From Discostella pseudostelligera (Eukaryota > Bacillariophyta > Thalassiosirophyceae > Thalassiosirales > Thalassiosiraceae), in contig JALLBK010000056.1 in the NCBI GenBank assembly GCA_036940085.1, positions 1-35,787 of the forward strand: a stretch of 35,787 bases of DNA, read 5' to 3'. Of this stretch, positions 21,101 to 30,019 are shown piece by piece (position 1 is the first letter of the stretch; every line of letters starts with the position of its first letter). The position numbers and the translations under genes are program-made. The notes under the pieces are model-generated. The model did no database searches. It was not told the origin of the DNA and worked only from the letters and a program-made list of their open reading frames with translations.

Positions 21101-23143
21101 ATGACGACGATCATCATCATGCGGATGATGGACCGTTGCCGGAGTTTCATATGACCGCCCAAAAGTTTCACCTCCAGGGACTTTGGTGGTGTTGCTATCA
21201 GGATGGTGATATTGAGGCGCCAGCAGTATTGGACGCTTCCTCGGTGGTAGGCTACCACTGCCACTTGATGGCAATGGCGGAAAATCGACAGCCTTTGCCT
21301 CGCTGTACTCCGTGACATTTGCACCACCGATGGCCGTGATACCCATATCTTCATCCTTCTGCTGTTGTTGCTGGTGGTGATTCTGCTGCTGAGGTTGAGT
21401 TGTACCAAAACTTGTCGACTTGCCAATGCCACTCAAGGTTCCGGGTGGGATCTCCCAGCTGAGGGAGCGTGAGAAGTTCAGGTACGATGATGACCCAATG
21501 ATGCTGCCATCACCTCCGAACTCATGAGAACTTGCAGATTTTAAGCCATTGTTGCCGTTGCGATCATCAGTGGTTGCCAGCCAACTATTTTGAATACCAC
21601 CTTTTCCCGCTGCTCTTACTTCACTTTCTACTTTGTTGTCTTGAAATTGTACTCGAGAAGTGTGTTGTGTCAGTTCATCGCCGCCCTCTCGAGGATAGTC
21701 CCCATCATATGACTGCCGCTGACCACCTCCCATGGTACTCGCAGTTGTGGACCTATCTTGGCGATCTTCCTTCTCTTCTTCCATAGATGAGACATTCGGG
21801 CCATTCTGTTGAGTGAAATTGTAATCGTATCCTCCTTGGCCTCGGTGGCGGTGTTGGTCATGGCCGTGGTGGTGATAATATTGCCCATGGAAGGAGGAGG
21901 ACAACGACGAGTTAGTGTGGGAAAAGAAGGAGGGCGGATGACGGCGAATGTTGATATGCTTGGGCGTGTCGTCGTCGACACCGCTACCAACTCCGCCTCC
22001 CACACCCCCGAATGCGTATTGATTGTAATCGCGATCGTCACGTGGGCGTTTCAGCGCAGTGGTCAAGACAGCGGACATGGCAATGGGATGAGGCTTCTTT
22101 CTTTGCGACATTCCACCACCGATTGGTGCGCTGTTTGTCGTTTTTGAGAGTTCCACAAGCTCATCCCGAGCTGGATGGTCGATGCATCCTATTCCTTCCT
22201 GTCCTGCTACTCCTCCCACCATCTTTACAGGATCTTTCATCTCATCATCCTGGCGTGATTCCACCATAATGCCATTAGTGGCATGGTTCATTCCATCATC
22301 CTCGTCATCGTCCTCCTCTTCCCGAGCTTGAAGAATGCCCAAGTTGGCAGCCTTGATCTCGTCATCGCTTGCCCTGTCGTCGCTCGTATCATCCCCATCT
22401 CCTTCTTCTGTCATCGTCGTTGAATTCTCGACCTGCTTCGCCTTTGAATCGTCGTTTGGAACATTGCTGATGGTACCGACCTGAGGAAGAGGAGGTGGTG
22501 GTGGGCGATAGTACGGCTTGAATGCACTGTTCCCTCGTTTGGAGGGTGCAAAAACTCGAGTAACCAAAACTGGTGGGAGCCCGTCGTTGTTACCATCGGC
22601 TGTGTCACCGTCGTCGTCATGGATGGTAGTACGGTTTGAGACGGTAATCGTCTTACCAAACTTGTCGGCCGGATGAGGCGGAGGTGGAGGAATATTATGA
22701 TGACCATGCTTCTGTTGGTGTCCTATCGCTGACGCTGGTGGTTGAAGTTGTTGATGGAGTGTGGGAGGCGGAGGCGGAGGCGGATGGCGCGAGTATTCGT
22801 CGTGCTGTTGCTGTTGCACCCTCGATGACGTTGTGGGCGGATGACGAGATTCCACCACTGTCGGCGGATGTGAATGAGGAGGAGGATGGTGGTGCCCGTA
22901 GTACGACGGATGGATGTTGCTCTTGGTGTTTATGTTGACGTCGTAAACTCTGTTGGGAGGGTAGGCTCCACCTCCAGCTTTCAGCGTGCCACGATATGGG
23001 TTCGGCAGATCATCTCTTCCCATAGTAATTGCCCTATCATCGCCATCGCCACCACTTTCAGGGTGCGGTGGATGAGGATGGGGATGAGGATGATAATGTT
23101 CGTGTTGGTTCATGTTGACTCTAGAGTTCATCCCACACGCCAT
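18164..23143 (-). CDS. Large protein with three CxxC/HxxxC 'GQVG' domains
   Basis: This is a single-exon protein of 1,659 residues. The frame opens at TTG 23146; the first ATG is one codon later at 23143. Residues 1 to ~950 are low complexity, with His-Pro, poly-Pro, poly-Gln and acidic stretches. Three divergent copies of one domain follow. Domain 1 (~954-1063) has GQVGLRCVYC and DHFKNCPYVP; domain 2 (~1224-1331) has GQVGVGCVHC and FHLGECRMMP; domain 3 (~1399-1494) has VGCIGVECKHC and SHMLTCKYIP. In all three, CxxC and HxxxC are spaced alike and could hold one zinc ion. Domains 1 and 2 also share a preceding block (LP/MPxD, LSxxxC, RNNVEVFTA / RMNVCAFTA) and a CFP...IY segment. I know this layout as a diatom-expanded family without a firm function; DNA or protein binding in the nucleus is a guess. 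The C-terminal ~150 residues are Ser/Asp-rich. Confidence 0.8.
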   Translation of the reverse strand: MACGMNSRVNMNQHEHYHPHPHPHPPHPESGGDGDDRAITMGRDDLPNPYRGTLKAGGGAYPPNRVYDVNINTKSNIHPSYYGHHHPPPHSHPPTVVESRHPPTTSSRVQQQQHDEYSRHPPPPPPPTLHQQLQPPASAIGHQQKHGHHNIPPPPPHPADKFGKTITVSNRTTIHDDDGDTADGNNDGLPPVLVTRVFAPSKRGNSAFKPYYRPPPPPLPQVGTISNVPNDDSKAKQVENSTTMTEEGDGDDTSDDRASDDEIKAANLGILQAREEEDDDEDDGMNHATNGIMVESRQDDEMKDPVKMVGGVAGQEGIGCIDHPARDELVELSKTTNSAPIGGGMSQRKKPHPIAMSAVLTTALKRPRDDRDYNQYAFGGVGGGVGSGVDDDTPKHINIRRHPPSFFSHTNSSLSSSFHGQYYHHHGHDQHRHRGQGGYDYNFTQQNGPNVSSMEEEKEDRQDRSTTASTMGGGQRQSYDGDYPREGGDELTQHTSRVQFQDNKVESEVRAAGKGGIQNSWLATTDDRNGNNGLKSASSHEFGGDGSIIGSSSYLNFSRSLSWEIPPGTLSGIGKSTSFGTTQPQQQNHHQQQQQKDEDMGITAIGGANVTEYSEAKAVDFPPLPSSGSGSLPPRKRPILLAPQYHHPDSNTTKVPGGETFGRSYETPATVHHPHDDDRRHRQQQHPPLPLRQQDHSHNHHYPPSNVRSHDHHYRHHHQYPPPPPPPPHHHHPHQPQHPPQQRYHYDSRYEPPRGDFHGIESYGIDHSRGGVSERIGHQPYESAARCNPLPTTEFSANGGSGAPWGKLPYASSNYPHHDGGPRLLHTSARGGNTGDDLDGENYTSDSRSFDSSSLSRKSFRSLDDLEEPMQNLLYRPSFSWERGLDVPSGNVSGNGGDGSDDPPLTSLQIGGGGVAGGTSSPDSMIQLSEQQKIMKALAMRSEIRTIGNPNGPMGVILLLAMPQDRHCLSETLCIVRNNVEVFTATEADINAPAPGRKRPIQVGQVGLRCVYCRMCNQRDRVKRATCFPSSMKRIYRAVIDMKLDHFKNCPYVPSGLKGRLDQLQAGSTRSTGMTVQYFVKSAKELGMMDNEEDGVSIDLKRVGIANFSEQDYNASSPLPPPPLPPPPLPAISMERDTTAPYKADALHSHAHHPNNQNKPKKGKRQQQQQPRQHNNMPPPPQMALPTLSHNAPCSTLPFEARGGMATSFEPQLPEKRYSGKVLLSLPDDENFLSPLRCFLRMNVCAFTASAHDIAFRTPTTFAVRVGQVGVGCVHCLAVPPKARSNRAVCFPFAMSRIYQSVADIQRFHLGECRMMPPNVRAEFLRLQSESAKGSRGLATRTYWIDSAKKIGLADGSAGMYFYRDPSLPPPPYGDASVEKMDSESHDNTCNELVAPEDRPTIADFLYRVMEQLRPCRFTDADRNKRRSKNVGCIGVECKHCAGKIDGRKFFWSSVSAAESNFVSVHSHMLTCKYIPESLKTQLIQLKALRREQTSRLKNGSQKAFFMRVWSRLHGMPVLPPSSSNGSKKPEVSSRSKSSAPKKIHDLNVDAPTNSEFDSDDIRALLESKSTLSSMPSVDESITKLVIQDSAALDIDIGKSDSDLKADQSDASAGNINITASKSSLTSVALNMSTFSMHCKEEADGEGSGCSNTEGMLRS

Positions 23144-23871
23144 CAAACATAAGTGTAGATTGTCACCCGTAAATGACCTTTGCGCTCCAGTTCTCCCATA
23201 AAAGCGAGAGTAGATTGCAGCTGTGCACCCTCACTGAAAAGAGGATATCGTAGTATCATCGACGATGTCCGCGTCCGCCAAGAGAGTCATATTATCATCC
23301 GCGGCAATCCGGCAAAAGATTTCATGGTGCACTCGAATTCTTGGAATCGGCGAGGACGATGGATGTGTCGGTAGGAAAGTCAATTCCTCCTTTCGTCGGG
23401 TAGAATGTGAGGACTAATGTAGGAATTAATATGGAAGCGATGGATGTGTCCTTCTCGTTTTGTGTGCTGGTCGACGAAAACGGTCTGTTTGCGTCCGTTT
23501 CTAGCTTGGATACCGACGCAGGCCAGACACAAATTGGATAGCGATACTGGCCACAGTGAGACCGTTGAAATGATCGCCAAATTAACACACCCATGCACCA
23601 CAGCCAGATCACTTCGTCTTTCATCTCGTGCTCTTGATCTTGACATCATCAAGCGGTGGCAGTAGCACAATCAGCAGCAGCAGCAGCAGCAGTATCTAAC
23701 GAAGACAATGATGTCATTGTGAACTAAGACGATGCACGAGGATGTTGGTCAGTGGAGTAGATATATTTGATACATCAAACAGGATTCATCAGTGATATTT
23801 AGTTGTGTCTCACTTTTTCGGCATTTTGGTAGTCTAGGCAATGTTTGATGTAGAGCTTGACACACTACGTA
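23144..23871. other. Intergenic region with a CAG microsatellite
   Basis: This 728-bp region lies between the start of the large minus-strand gene and the end of the Cys-rich gene. Reading frames here are short and show no ordered protein. It should contain the promoter of the gene starting at 23143, but the GGCGGGA element is absent. A (CAG)7 tract lies at 23672-23692. Confidence 0.6.
23672..23692. repeat. (CAG)7 microsatellite
   Basis: Seven perfect CAG units lie in intergenic DNA. Confidence 0.9.
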
Positions 23872-25690
23872 CTACATGGCATGAAGAACTCTCGCCACCT
23901 CTTGCTCGTCATATGTTGCGTTCCCCAAATCGCTTATCAGATAATTGATGTTCTCATCTGAATCCGTCTCACGACAACCTCCATCGGCGAGCTGAGGTTG
24001 ATCGATTTGCGTGGCGCATTGAGTTGCATTTGAAGACACAAGTTTATACAAATTGATCATGAACACGAGAGTACTTACCGATGCGCAATATTGCTGCAAG
24101 TTCCCTTCATTGTCGTAGTACGAGCAGGTCTCCTCGTTACCGTTGCAGCATACCAATGCACAGTAGCTGGATCCGTCGTTGAACGGGTCTGCAGGAAACA
24201 GGATGGGAAATTGAATTGTCAATACTCGGATAAAAATATGCTACGATTTTTGCCAAACAGACAACGCACCATTACACTTCTTCTGGCCTTCGTGACAAGG
24301 GCATCCTCCTTCAGCAATCTGTATAGTTTATCCCGACGTATTATGAGGAGACGCATCGAACAATATATGAAAAGTAGTGGAAAATACCAACGCTTACAGC
24401 TGCGCAATATTGATTCACGTAGCCATCTTCATCCAAATCCACGCAAATTTCTTCTTTGATACTGTCACAGCAAACTACCGCGCAGTAGCTGGCGAAACCG
24501 TTCAGCTGATCTGTTTACGTGGGAACACAAAGTCAATGACACGTACGGACCACAGCAGTTTTGATGTTTCAATGAAAAGCGTCGTACCTGCATTACACAT
24601 CTCCTGGCCCTGTGGACAAGGACAACCTCCTTCCGCGAACTGCAGGTAAATGGCCGAAGTGATTTAGAAAAGCTCAGGAAATAATTTATGTCAAGTTGCT
24701 TGTGAACGTACCGCTGTGCAGTACTGGTTGACTTTCCCATCTTCGTCATCATCATAACATGTTTCCTCTGTGTAAGGATCGCAGCAAATTGTAGCACAGT
24801 AGCTTGCAATACCGTTCAGCGGGTCTGATGAAGGAGTAGCGGTAGCGGACAATGAGATCAGTGTTAGCATTTAGATATTAGCAAACAAAAGTCAGGAATT
24901 GAACATACCTCCATCGCACTTCTCCTGGCCTTCTGGGCAAGAGCAACCTCCGTCGGCAAGCTAGTAAAATTAAATTTAGTATGAGACAACCATACCCTGA
25001 CGAGACATGACGATGGTTGAACTTACCGATGCGCAATATTGGGTCAGCGATATTCCGTCGTCGGCATAGTCCCAACACGCTTCTTCTGTACTGTCACAAC
25101 AAACTATGGCACAAAAGCTGGCAACACCGGTCAGTGGAACTGATATAGGATGCGCAAAATGGAGATTAGGCCGATGAATATTATAAAGATAAATAAATCT
25201 CGCACATACACAATTTCTTACATGCATCACACTTCTTTTGGCCTATTGGGCATTGGCAACCTCCATCGACAAGCTGAGAAAAGTAAAGAAGGAGTTCAAG
25301 TTATCATGAGATGAGGCATTTCGAGTACGGTAACTGCGGAACAGATATAAAGCTCACCGCTGCGCAGTAATAGTTCCAGAGTCCGTCGTCGCCCCAATAA
25401 TGACAGGTCTCTTGATCCTCGCCACAGACCTCGAAATTCTCGTCTGCAAATGTTGCCTCTCCATTGCTATCGATGTAAACCTCAGTCACCACGCCTTGAC
25501 GAGATCCGTCCTGACATAGGTAATTTAGTGAATGGAGTGAGGAGATTCGATGATGGCATCGCCACTCATGACCGCCGCAATAAAAAGTAAGAAGATACCT
25601 CACCTCATTGTCGAGAGAAGACGGGTCGTCTTCGTTGGAGGCGGCAGTAGTGGCAACCCATGCCGCCATGAGAACATTTATCAATTTCAT
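23872..25690 (-). CDS. Secreted cysteine-rich protein built from duplicated exon pairs
   Basis: There are eleven exons on the minus strand: 25690-25604, 25510-25358, 25273-25222, 25139-25027, 24960-24909, 24824-24712, 24639-24588, 24510-24398, 24318-24270, 24188-24079 and 23991-23872. All introns are GT-AG, 66 to 93 nt. The product is 337 residues. Exon 1 encodes a signal peptide (MKLINVLMAAWVATTAA), so it enters the secretory pathway. Exons 3+4, 5+6, 7+8 and 9+10 each encode one repeat of 55, 55, 55 and 53 residues with eight Cys: GGCxC, GQxxC, SYCAxxCC, ETC and QYC. Exon sizes repeat as 52+113, 52+113, 52+113 and 49+110 nt, with introns alternating phase 0 and phase 1. Exon 2 carries a partial repeat (CGEDQETC to YYCAA), and exon 11 starts another (LADGGC) before a different tail. 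The even Cys count suggests disulphides; a wall, matrix or adhesive role is a guess. No known family is recognised. Confidence 0.85.
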
Positions 25691-25969
25691 CTTGGCTTCG
25701 GTGCGCTCCTCCTCGCGAGCATGCTCCTACTAGAGCCATTGCTCATGCTCATGGTCGAGGTGGGCGGTGGGCCGATTTGGCTTCGTTCGGTGCGTGTTGC
25801 ATGATGTGGGTTTTGTAGGGAAGAGAAGTGGGTGAAAATGGCGGGAAAGAGGATGAGCTGGGAGCTGCCACGTGTCGTCTGTCGGTGCTTCCACACGGTG
25901 ACATGCGGCCACCCACCAGCCTCCACCTCCACACTCCATCCAGCCACAAGCAACCCTTCACCCTTCACC
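25691..25969. promoter_or_regulatory. Divergent promoter with AAAATGGCGGGAAA and CACGTG
   Basis: This 279-bp region lies between the signal-peptide ATGs of two divergent genes. AAAATGGCGGGAAA is at 25835-25848 and CACGTG at 25869-25874. The first overlaps an in-frame ATG (25838) that I do not use as a start. Confidence 0.5.
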
Positions 25970-28018
25970 ATGATGTCCGTAAGAATGCTAATTGTCCTAC
26001 TATTGCAATGGCGACACTCGTTATGCCTACTCCTCATGGTCATGGCCATCGTATGCAGTGGGGGAGCAGCAGCCAGTACTTCATCCTCGGCATTATTCAT
26101 CCCTCATTCGCCACGCCTGCAGAATCGATGGCCGCGCGGCCTCGTCTCCAATTTCATGTCACCGAATCCGCACATCCTGACATCGCCATCGTCATCATCA
26201 TCGAGGGTGATTGCGAATTGTCCCGAACTTGGGGGTGACATCATTCGCATTCGCGCTGGTCCAGAAGATGAATTAAATGATGCTGCTGGTTTCTTGACTG
26301 CCATGGGGGTGCCAACATTTGCCGTCGATGCATCCACGCATAGTAGTGATTCTTCACATCATCAGCTAGACGCAATTCTATCCGACGACAGTGGTAGTTG
26401 CCATAAGCCGCGGAGGATGAGTCTGGAAGGGATCCTACGCAACCCAAACGCATTTGTTCTCGAAAATGCACTATCGGCTACGGCATGTGAACATATATTG
26501 AATACATGCGAATATGAACTACAATTCGGAAGTTACAATGCCGGGAAAAATAATCATGGAGCGATGCAAATTGTCATATCCAAGGATGTTGCCGATGCAT
26601 TATTGAGAGTTATTGGACCTCATATTGATTTGGAAGGAGTGATTTCCGCTGATAAAGAGTTGAGGGGTGAGGGAAATGATGACGTGGATATGCATGATGG
26701 AACATCGTATGCATTGACGGGAATTAATCGACGATTTAGAATCTATCGTTATGCACCCGATAGAAATGAGAAATTTGCACCTCATATCGATGCTGGATTC
26801 CCACCAGGAGGTGTATCATTGGATGATATCGATCATCATCATGATGGTAGTATGCCTTATCTACATTGGGATGCATCTCATCAATATCCATCAACTTCGG
26901 AAGTGGTTTCTCGACTAACAGTGCTGATATATTTGAATGACGATTTCTCCGGGGGGCATACGAAATTCTACGAACCAATGTCGGAGAGAAGTGGCATCAA
27001 TGATGAAGTCATAGCTTCCATCAAGCCTCGTGCTGGATCGATTCTTGTTTTTCCTCAGGCAGTGTCTGAACCCTCTGTTGATCGAGCTCGTCAAGTTTGG
27101 CCGCTGCATGAAGGATCTCCAGTAACCTCGGGGAAGCGACCCAAGTATGTGATACGCACCGATGTTTTGTTTGAAACAATAAAGAACGATGATCGAGTAT
27201 CTGAAGAGGACAAGATTTTGTTCCAACATGATGATGCGGTTCGAAACGTATTCTTGAACGTATCACCGATGTTTTCTACGTTGTTTCTGCATCATGTCCA
27301 TCCACTCTACAATCCGCACATGGGAGTTGAAAACGCAGGACCACTGCTGTATTCTCTTGTGAGGTTCACGAAATGCAGAAGAATTGTTGAGGTCGGCGCT
27401 GGATACACCACGCTTTATCTTCTGCAAGCGTTAAAGGATAACGAGGAGGAAATGCAACGTGTCGTCGACTTGGACTTGGACGGTCGGCTCAGACTTTTGG
27501 ATTATCCATTCGGCACTCCAAGACTGACAGAATGGTTGCCGACGTCGTCAAATGACTTTGGTTCATCCTTGCTTTGTATTGATAATTGTGAGCATCAGAG
27601 GGAGACTGCCTCATCTGCTGTCAATGTCGCGCGTACCCTCGGACTTGACCATTTGCTTCATTTCTTGAAAGGAGATGCATTTGATGCTCTGGAAACTCAT
27701 TTTTCAGAAGACGAATCAATCGATATGTTGTGGTGTGACTTTGGTGTTGGTGCTCGAATGAGTGACTACGTATCGAAAGTTTGGAGGTTCGTGCGGCCGG
27801 GTGGGTTCTTAGCTTGTCATTCTACTCTCACGAATGCAAGGACGCGAGAGTGGCTGGAGGCAGTGAGACAACGAAGAGGTGAAGCTGAGACAGGTCTTCC
27901 AACAGATGAGTATACCGAGTTGTCGCTTCTTGAGCCTCACAAACGCTTCCAAAATAGCATTTCGATTCTGCAAAAGCGCCAACGATTTGAAGAGCCGATT
28001 TATTCTGAGTATGCTTGA
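25970..28018 (+). CDS. Prolyl-4-hydroxylase-like dioxygenase fused to a SAM methyltransferase
   Basis: This is a single-exon protein of 682 residues. The frame is open from GTG 25832, but ATG 25970 sits in a good context (CACCATGATG) and places a signal peptide at the N-terminus (LIVLLLQW...LCLLLMVMAIV, ending SGGAAAS), so I choose it. The first half is a 2OG-Fe(II) oxygenase of the prolyl-4-hydroxylase type: NRRFRIYRYAP, then the HxD iron pair (His272, Asp274 in FAPHIDAGF), LTVLIYLNDDFSGGHTKFY, and the distal block LHEGSPVTSGKRPKYVIRTD with His380 and the 2OG-binding basic residue. The second half (~440-682) is a class I methyltransferase: RRIVEVGAGYTTLYLLQAL holds the SAM-binding loop (VGAG, 475-478), followed by DMLWCDFG and VRPGGFLACHSTLTN. 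The enzyme probably works in the ER or beyond, or in the plastid; its substrate is unknown. The neighbour upstream is divergent. Confidence 0.85.
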   Translation: MMSVRMLIVLLLQWRHSLCLLLMVMAIVCSGGAAASTSSSALFIPHSPRLQNRWPRGLVSNFMSPNPHILTSPSSSSSRVIANCPELGGDIIRIRAGPEDELNDAAGFLTAMGVPTFAVDASTHSSDSSHHQLDAILSDDSGSCHKPRRMSLEGILRNPNAFVLENALSATACEHILNTCEYELQFGSYNAGKNNHGAMQIVISKDVADALLRVIGPHIDLEGVISADKELRGEGNDDVDMHDGTSYALTGINRRFRIYRYAPDRNEKFAPHIDAGFPPGGVSLDDIDHHHDGSMPYLHWDASHQYPSTSEVVSRLTVLIYLNDDFSGGHTKFYEPMSERSGINDEVIASIKPRAGSILVFPQAVSEPSVDRARQVWPLHEGSPVTSGKRPKYVIRTDVLFETIKNDDRVSEEDKILFQHDDAVRNVFLNVSPMFSTLFLHHVHPLYNPHMGVENAGPLLYSLVRFTKCRRIVEVGAGYTTLYLLQALKDNEEEMQRVVDLDLDGRLRLLDYPFGTPRLTEWLPTSSNDFGSSLLCIDNCEHQRETASSAVNVARTLGLDHLLHFLKGDAFDALETHFSEDESIDMLWCDFGVGARMSDYVSKVWRFVRPGGFLACHSTLTNARTREWLEAVRQRRGEAETGLPTDEYTELSLLEPHKRFQNSISILQKRQRFEEPIYSEYA

Positions 28019-28571
28019 AAGCAGTTCAATTTTCTGTTTGAAGTGAAATATGTTTCTCTTCACGATGAAATATCCAAATCCAATAGGACGGTTGAGAGAG
28101 TGGATGAGTGAAGAGTTCAAAGAGATCTATCATAGTTGGTGGTGATGATTATGCAGGATTGGGAAGTAGCCGCTCCATCCTCTTGTGGCTGCGGGCAGCG
28201 GTGAGTTACGCGTGGAAGGTGAGCTGACGTGGCATTCTTGACTAGTCCTGTCAAGTCACGAGTTCCTCATTTTGCCGCTGGGAGACGGATAGATGACATA
28301 GCGTCCTTGGATGACATCAGGATGACATCATCACGTCCGCCTATCACAACAAAACACACCATGGCATGCATCACGCACCACTTTTCATGCAGATCCGGCA
28401 TGAACCATGGCATGATGCCTTCACTTGAAAGTTGCTCAACAATAGTAATTTGGCGTCTGTTCAAGCTGGCGATGGGTCAGCAACCAAACAAGCAGCATAT
28501 TATTCGCTCACAGTTTCATCATTCGGTGAATTATTCGAAGCAATCGGATTCGAAGGAAGAGGTCAACCACT
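28019..28571. other. Intergenic region upstream of the cyclin gene
   Basis: This 553-bp region lies between the fusion gene and the cyclin start. It contains a TGACGTGG bZIP-like site (28224-28231) and no GGCGGGA element. A 153-codon frame from GTG 28229 overlaps the cyclin's first exon and looks spurious. Confidence 0.5.
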
Positions 28572-30019
28572 ATGCATCGATCCAACGCGTCCAAGACCAG
28601 GAAGGGAAACACCCGCAACGTCCTCCGGGTAAGGATAGTACGCTTTGCATTCTATGTTTTCATTTTGCATTAGAACACAGCCAGATCTAACCTCTTGCTT
28701 CGCTCGAACTTGTTGTGCAACACAGGATGTTTCGAACCGATTCAATGAAGATTGTATCAAGCATGCAAATGCAGTTAAACGCGTAAAATCTCAAAGCTTC
28801 CGTGGAACAATCGGCTACACCTCATCCAAAAAGGATTGTGCTGCTCTATCGACGGAAGAATCAGTTGATCATGTCCACCTCGCAAATACCACGTTATTGT
28901 CGTGCAAGGTGTCTGAGTTTGGGAGTACGACAGCGTTCGCCACATCCGCCTTTGATCATGATGGTCAAACGGAATTCATCGATAAACTTGATTCAACCAA
29001 ACCGATTCTCGACATGGCCGGTGATCGGAATTCGTCTGTGCAGAAGGAAGCGTTTGTCGTTGCAATTTCCAAGCCTAGTCAACGCGTTTTGCTACCGAAT
29101 TCAACTGCTGCTCCAAACGATAAAGTTGGGCTCGTTCGTGACATTGACGATTCATCGGACCCGCTTCTCGTTACTGCATACGTCCGACAAATGTACGCTT
29201 GTTACCGAGCTGAAGAGCACCGAGCTGTTGTAGGGCCGTATTTGCAACATCAGCATCAGATCAATGCGACCATGAGGGCCATTCTCATCGATTGGTTGTG
29301 TGAAGTTCACCACAAGTGGAGATTGCATCCGGAGACTCTCTACCTCACCGTGAATATTGTAGACCGCTACCTTGCCATGAAGGAAGTATCGAAGAAGACG
29401 CTGCAGCTCGTAGGCTCTTCTGCGTTGCTCATTGCATCCAAATACGAGGAAATTTATCCAACGCCCGTTGGTGACCTAGTGTATGTGTGTGATGGGGCCT
29501 ACGATAATGACGAGGTGAGTGAATGTCCGTCTGTTCGATCATAGTTCACTGTCTCATGCACACTAATCATTGTTGCTGTTACTGAAATAGGTCGTTGTTA
29601 TGGAAGAGAAGATGCTGAAGACCCTCAACTACCAAATCAGCATTCCAACTATCTATAAGTTTCTTGTCCGGTATTTGAACGCAGCCAATCCAAGCAGGAA
29701 ACTCTGCTACATGTCATCCTACGTTGCCGAAATGAGCTTGCTTAGCTATGATATGATCAAGGATGAGTATAAACCCAGTTTGATGGCTGCAGCGGCAGTT
29801 CTCATCGGGAGGAAATCCATCGGGCGGAATCGTTGGAGTTCAACTCTAGTTGAGTTTAGTGGCTATCGTGAGGAGGATGTCGTTCCGGTTGCGAGGCGCA
29901 TGCTTGAGGCGATGTCGATGGACTTGTCCTCCTCGACGGAGCTGAATGCTTTGAAGCATAAGTATGGCAGGAGGAGCAAGTCTAATGTCGCCGACATTAC
30001 GCTCCCCGTGGAAATTTGA
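28572..30019 (+). CDS. B-type (mitotic) cyclin
   Basis: There are three exons: 28572-28628, 28726-29514 and 29591-30019. The introns are 97 nt (28629-28725) and 76 nt (29515-29590), both phase 0. The product is 424 residues. Exon 1 is only 57 nt, but splicing it to exon 2 produces RNVLRDVSN (residues 15-23), a perfect RxxLxxxxN destruction box in the place where B cyclins carry it, which fixes the start. The N-terminal cyclin box is complete (MRAILIDWLCEVHHKWRL, PETLYLTVNIVDRYL, ALLIASKYEEIYPP-like block), and exon 3 carries the C-terminal cyclin fold (MEEKMLKTLNY to YREEDVVPVARRML). The protein should activate a mitotic CDK in the nucleus and be destroyed by APC/C. It converges on a paralogue with the same intron positions. 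Confidence 0.92.

Noticed and set aside
20899..22147. Plus-strand frames opposite the large GQVG-domain gene
   Set aside because: They are produced by the repetitive His/Pro/Gln codons of the minus-strand gene.
23322..23624. 100-codon minus-strand frame in the intergenic region
   Set aside because: No ordered protein pattern; overlapping frames of similar length exist on both strands.
25838..25969. Earlier in-frame ATG (25838) for the fusion gene
   Set aside because: It lies inside the AAAATGGCGGGAAA element and would bury the signal peptide; ATG 25970 has a better context.
25828..26238. 136-codon plus-strand frame beside the fusion gene start
   Set aside because: It is a shadow of the oxygenase-methyltransferase gene in another frame.
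28229..28690. 153-codon frame overlapping cyclin exon 1
   Set aside because: It starts with GTG, has no recognisable content, and the cyclin exon is fixed by the destruction box.
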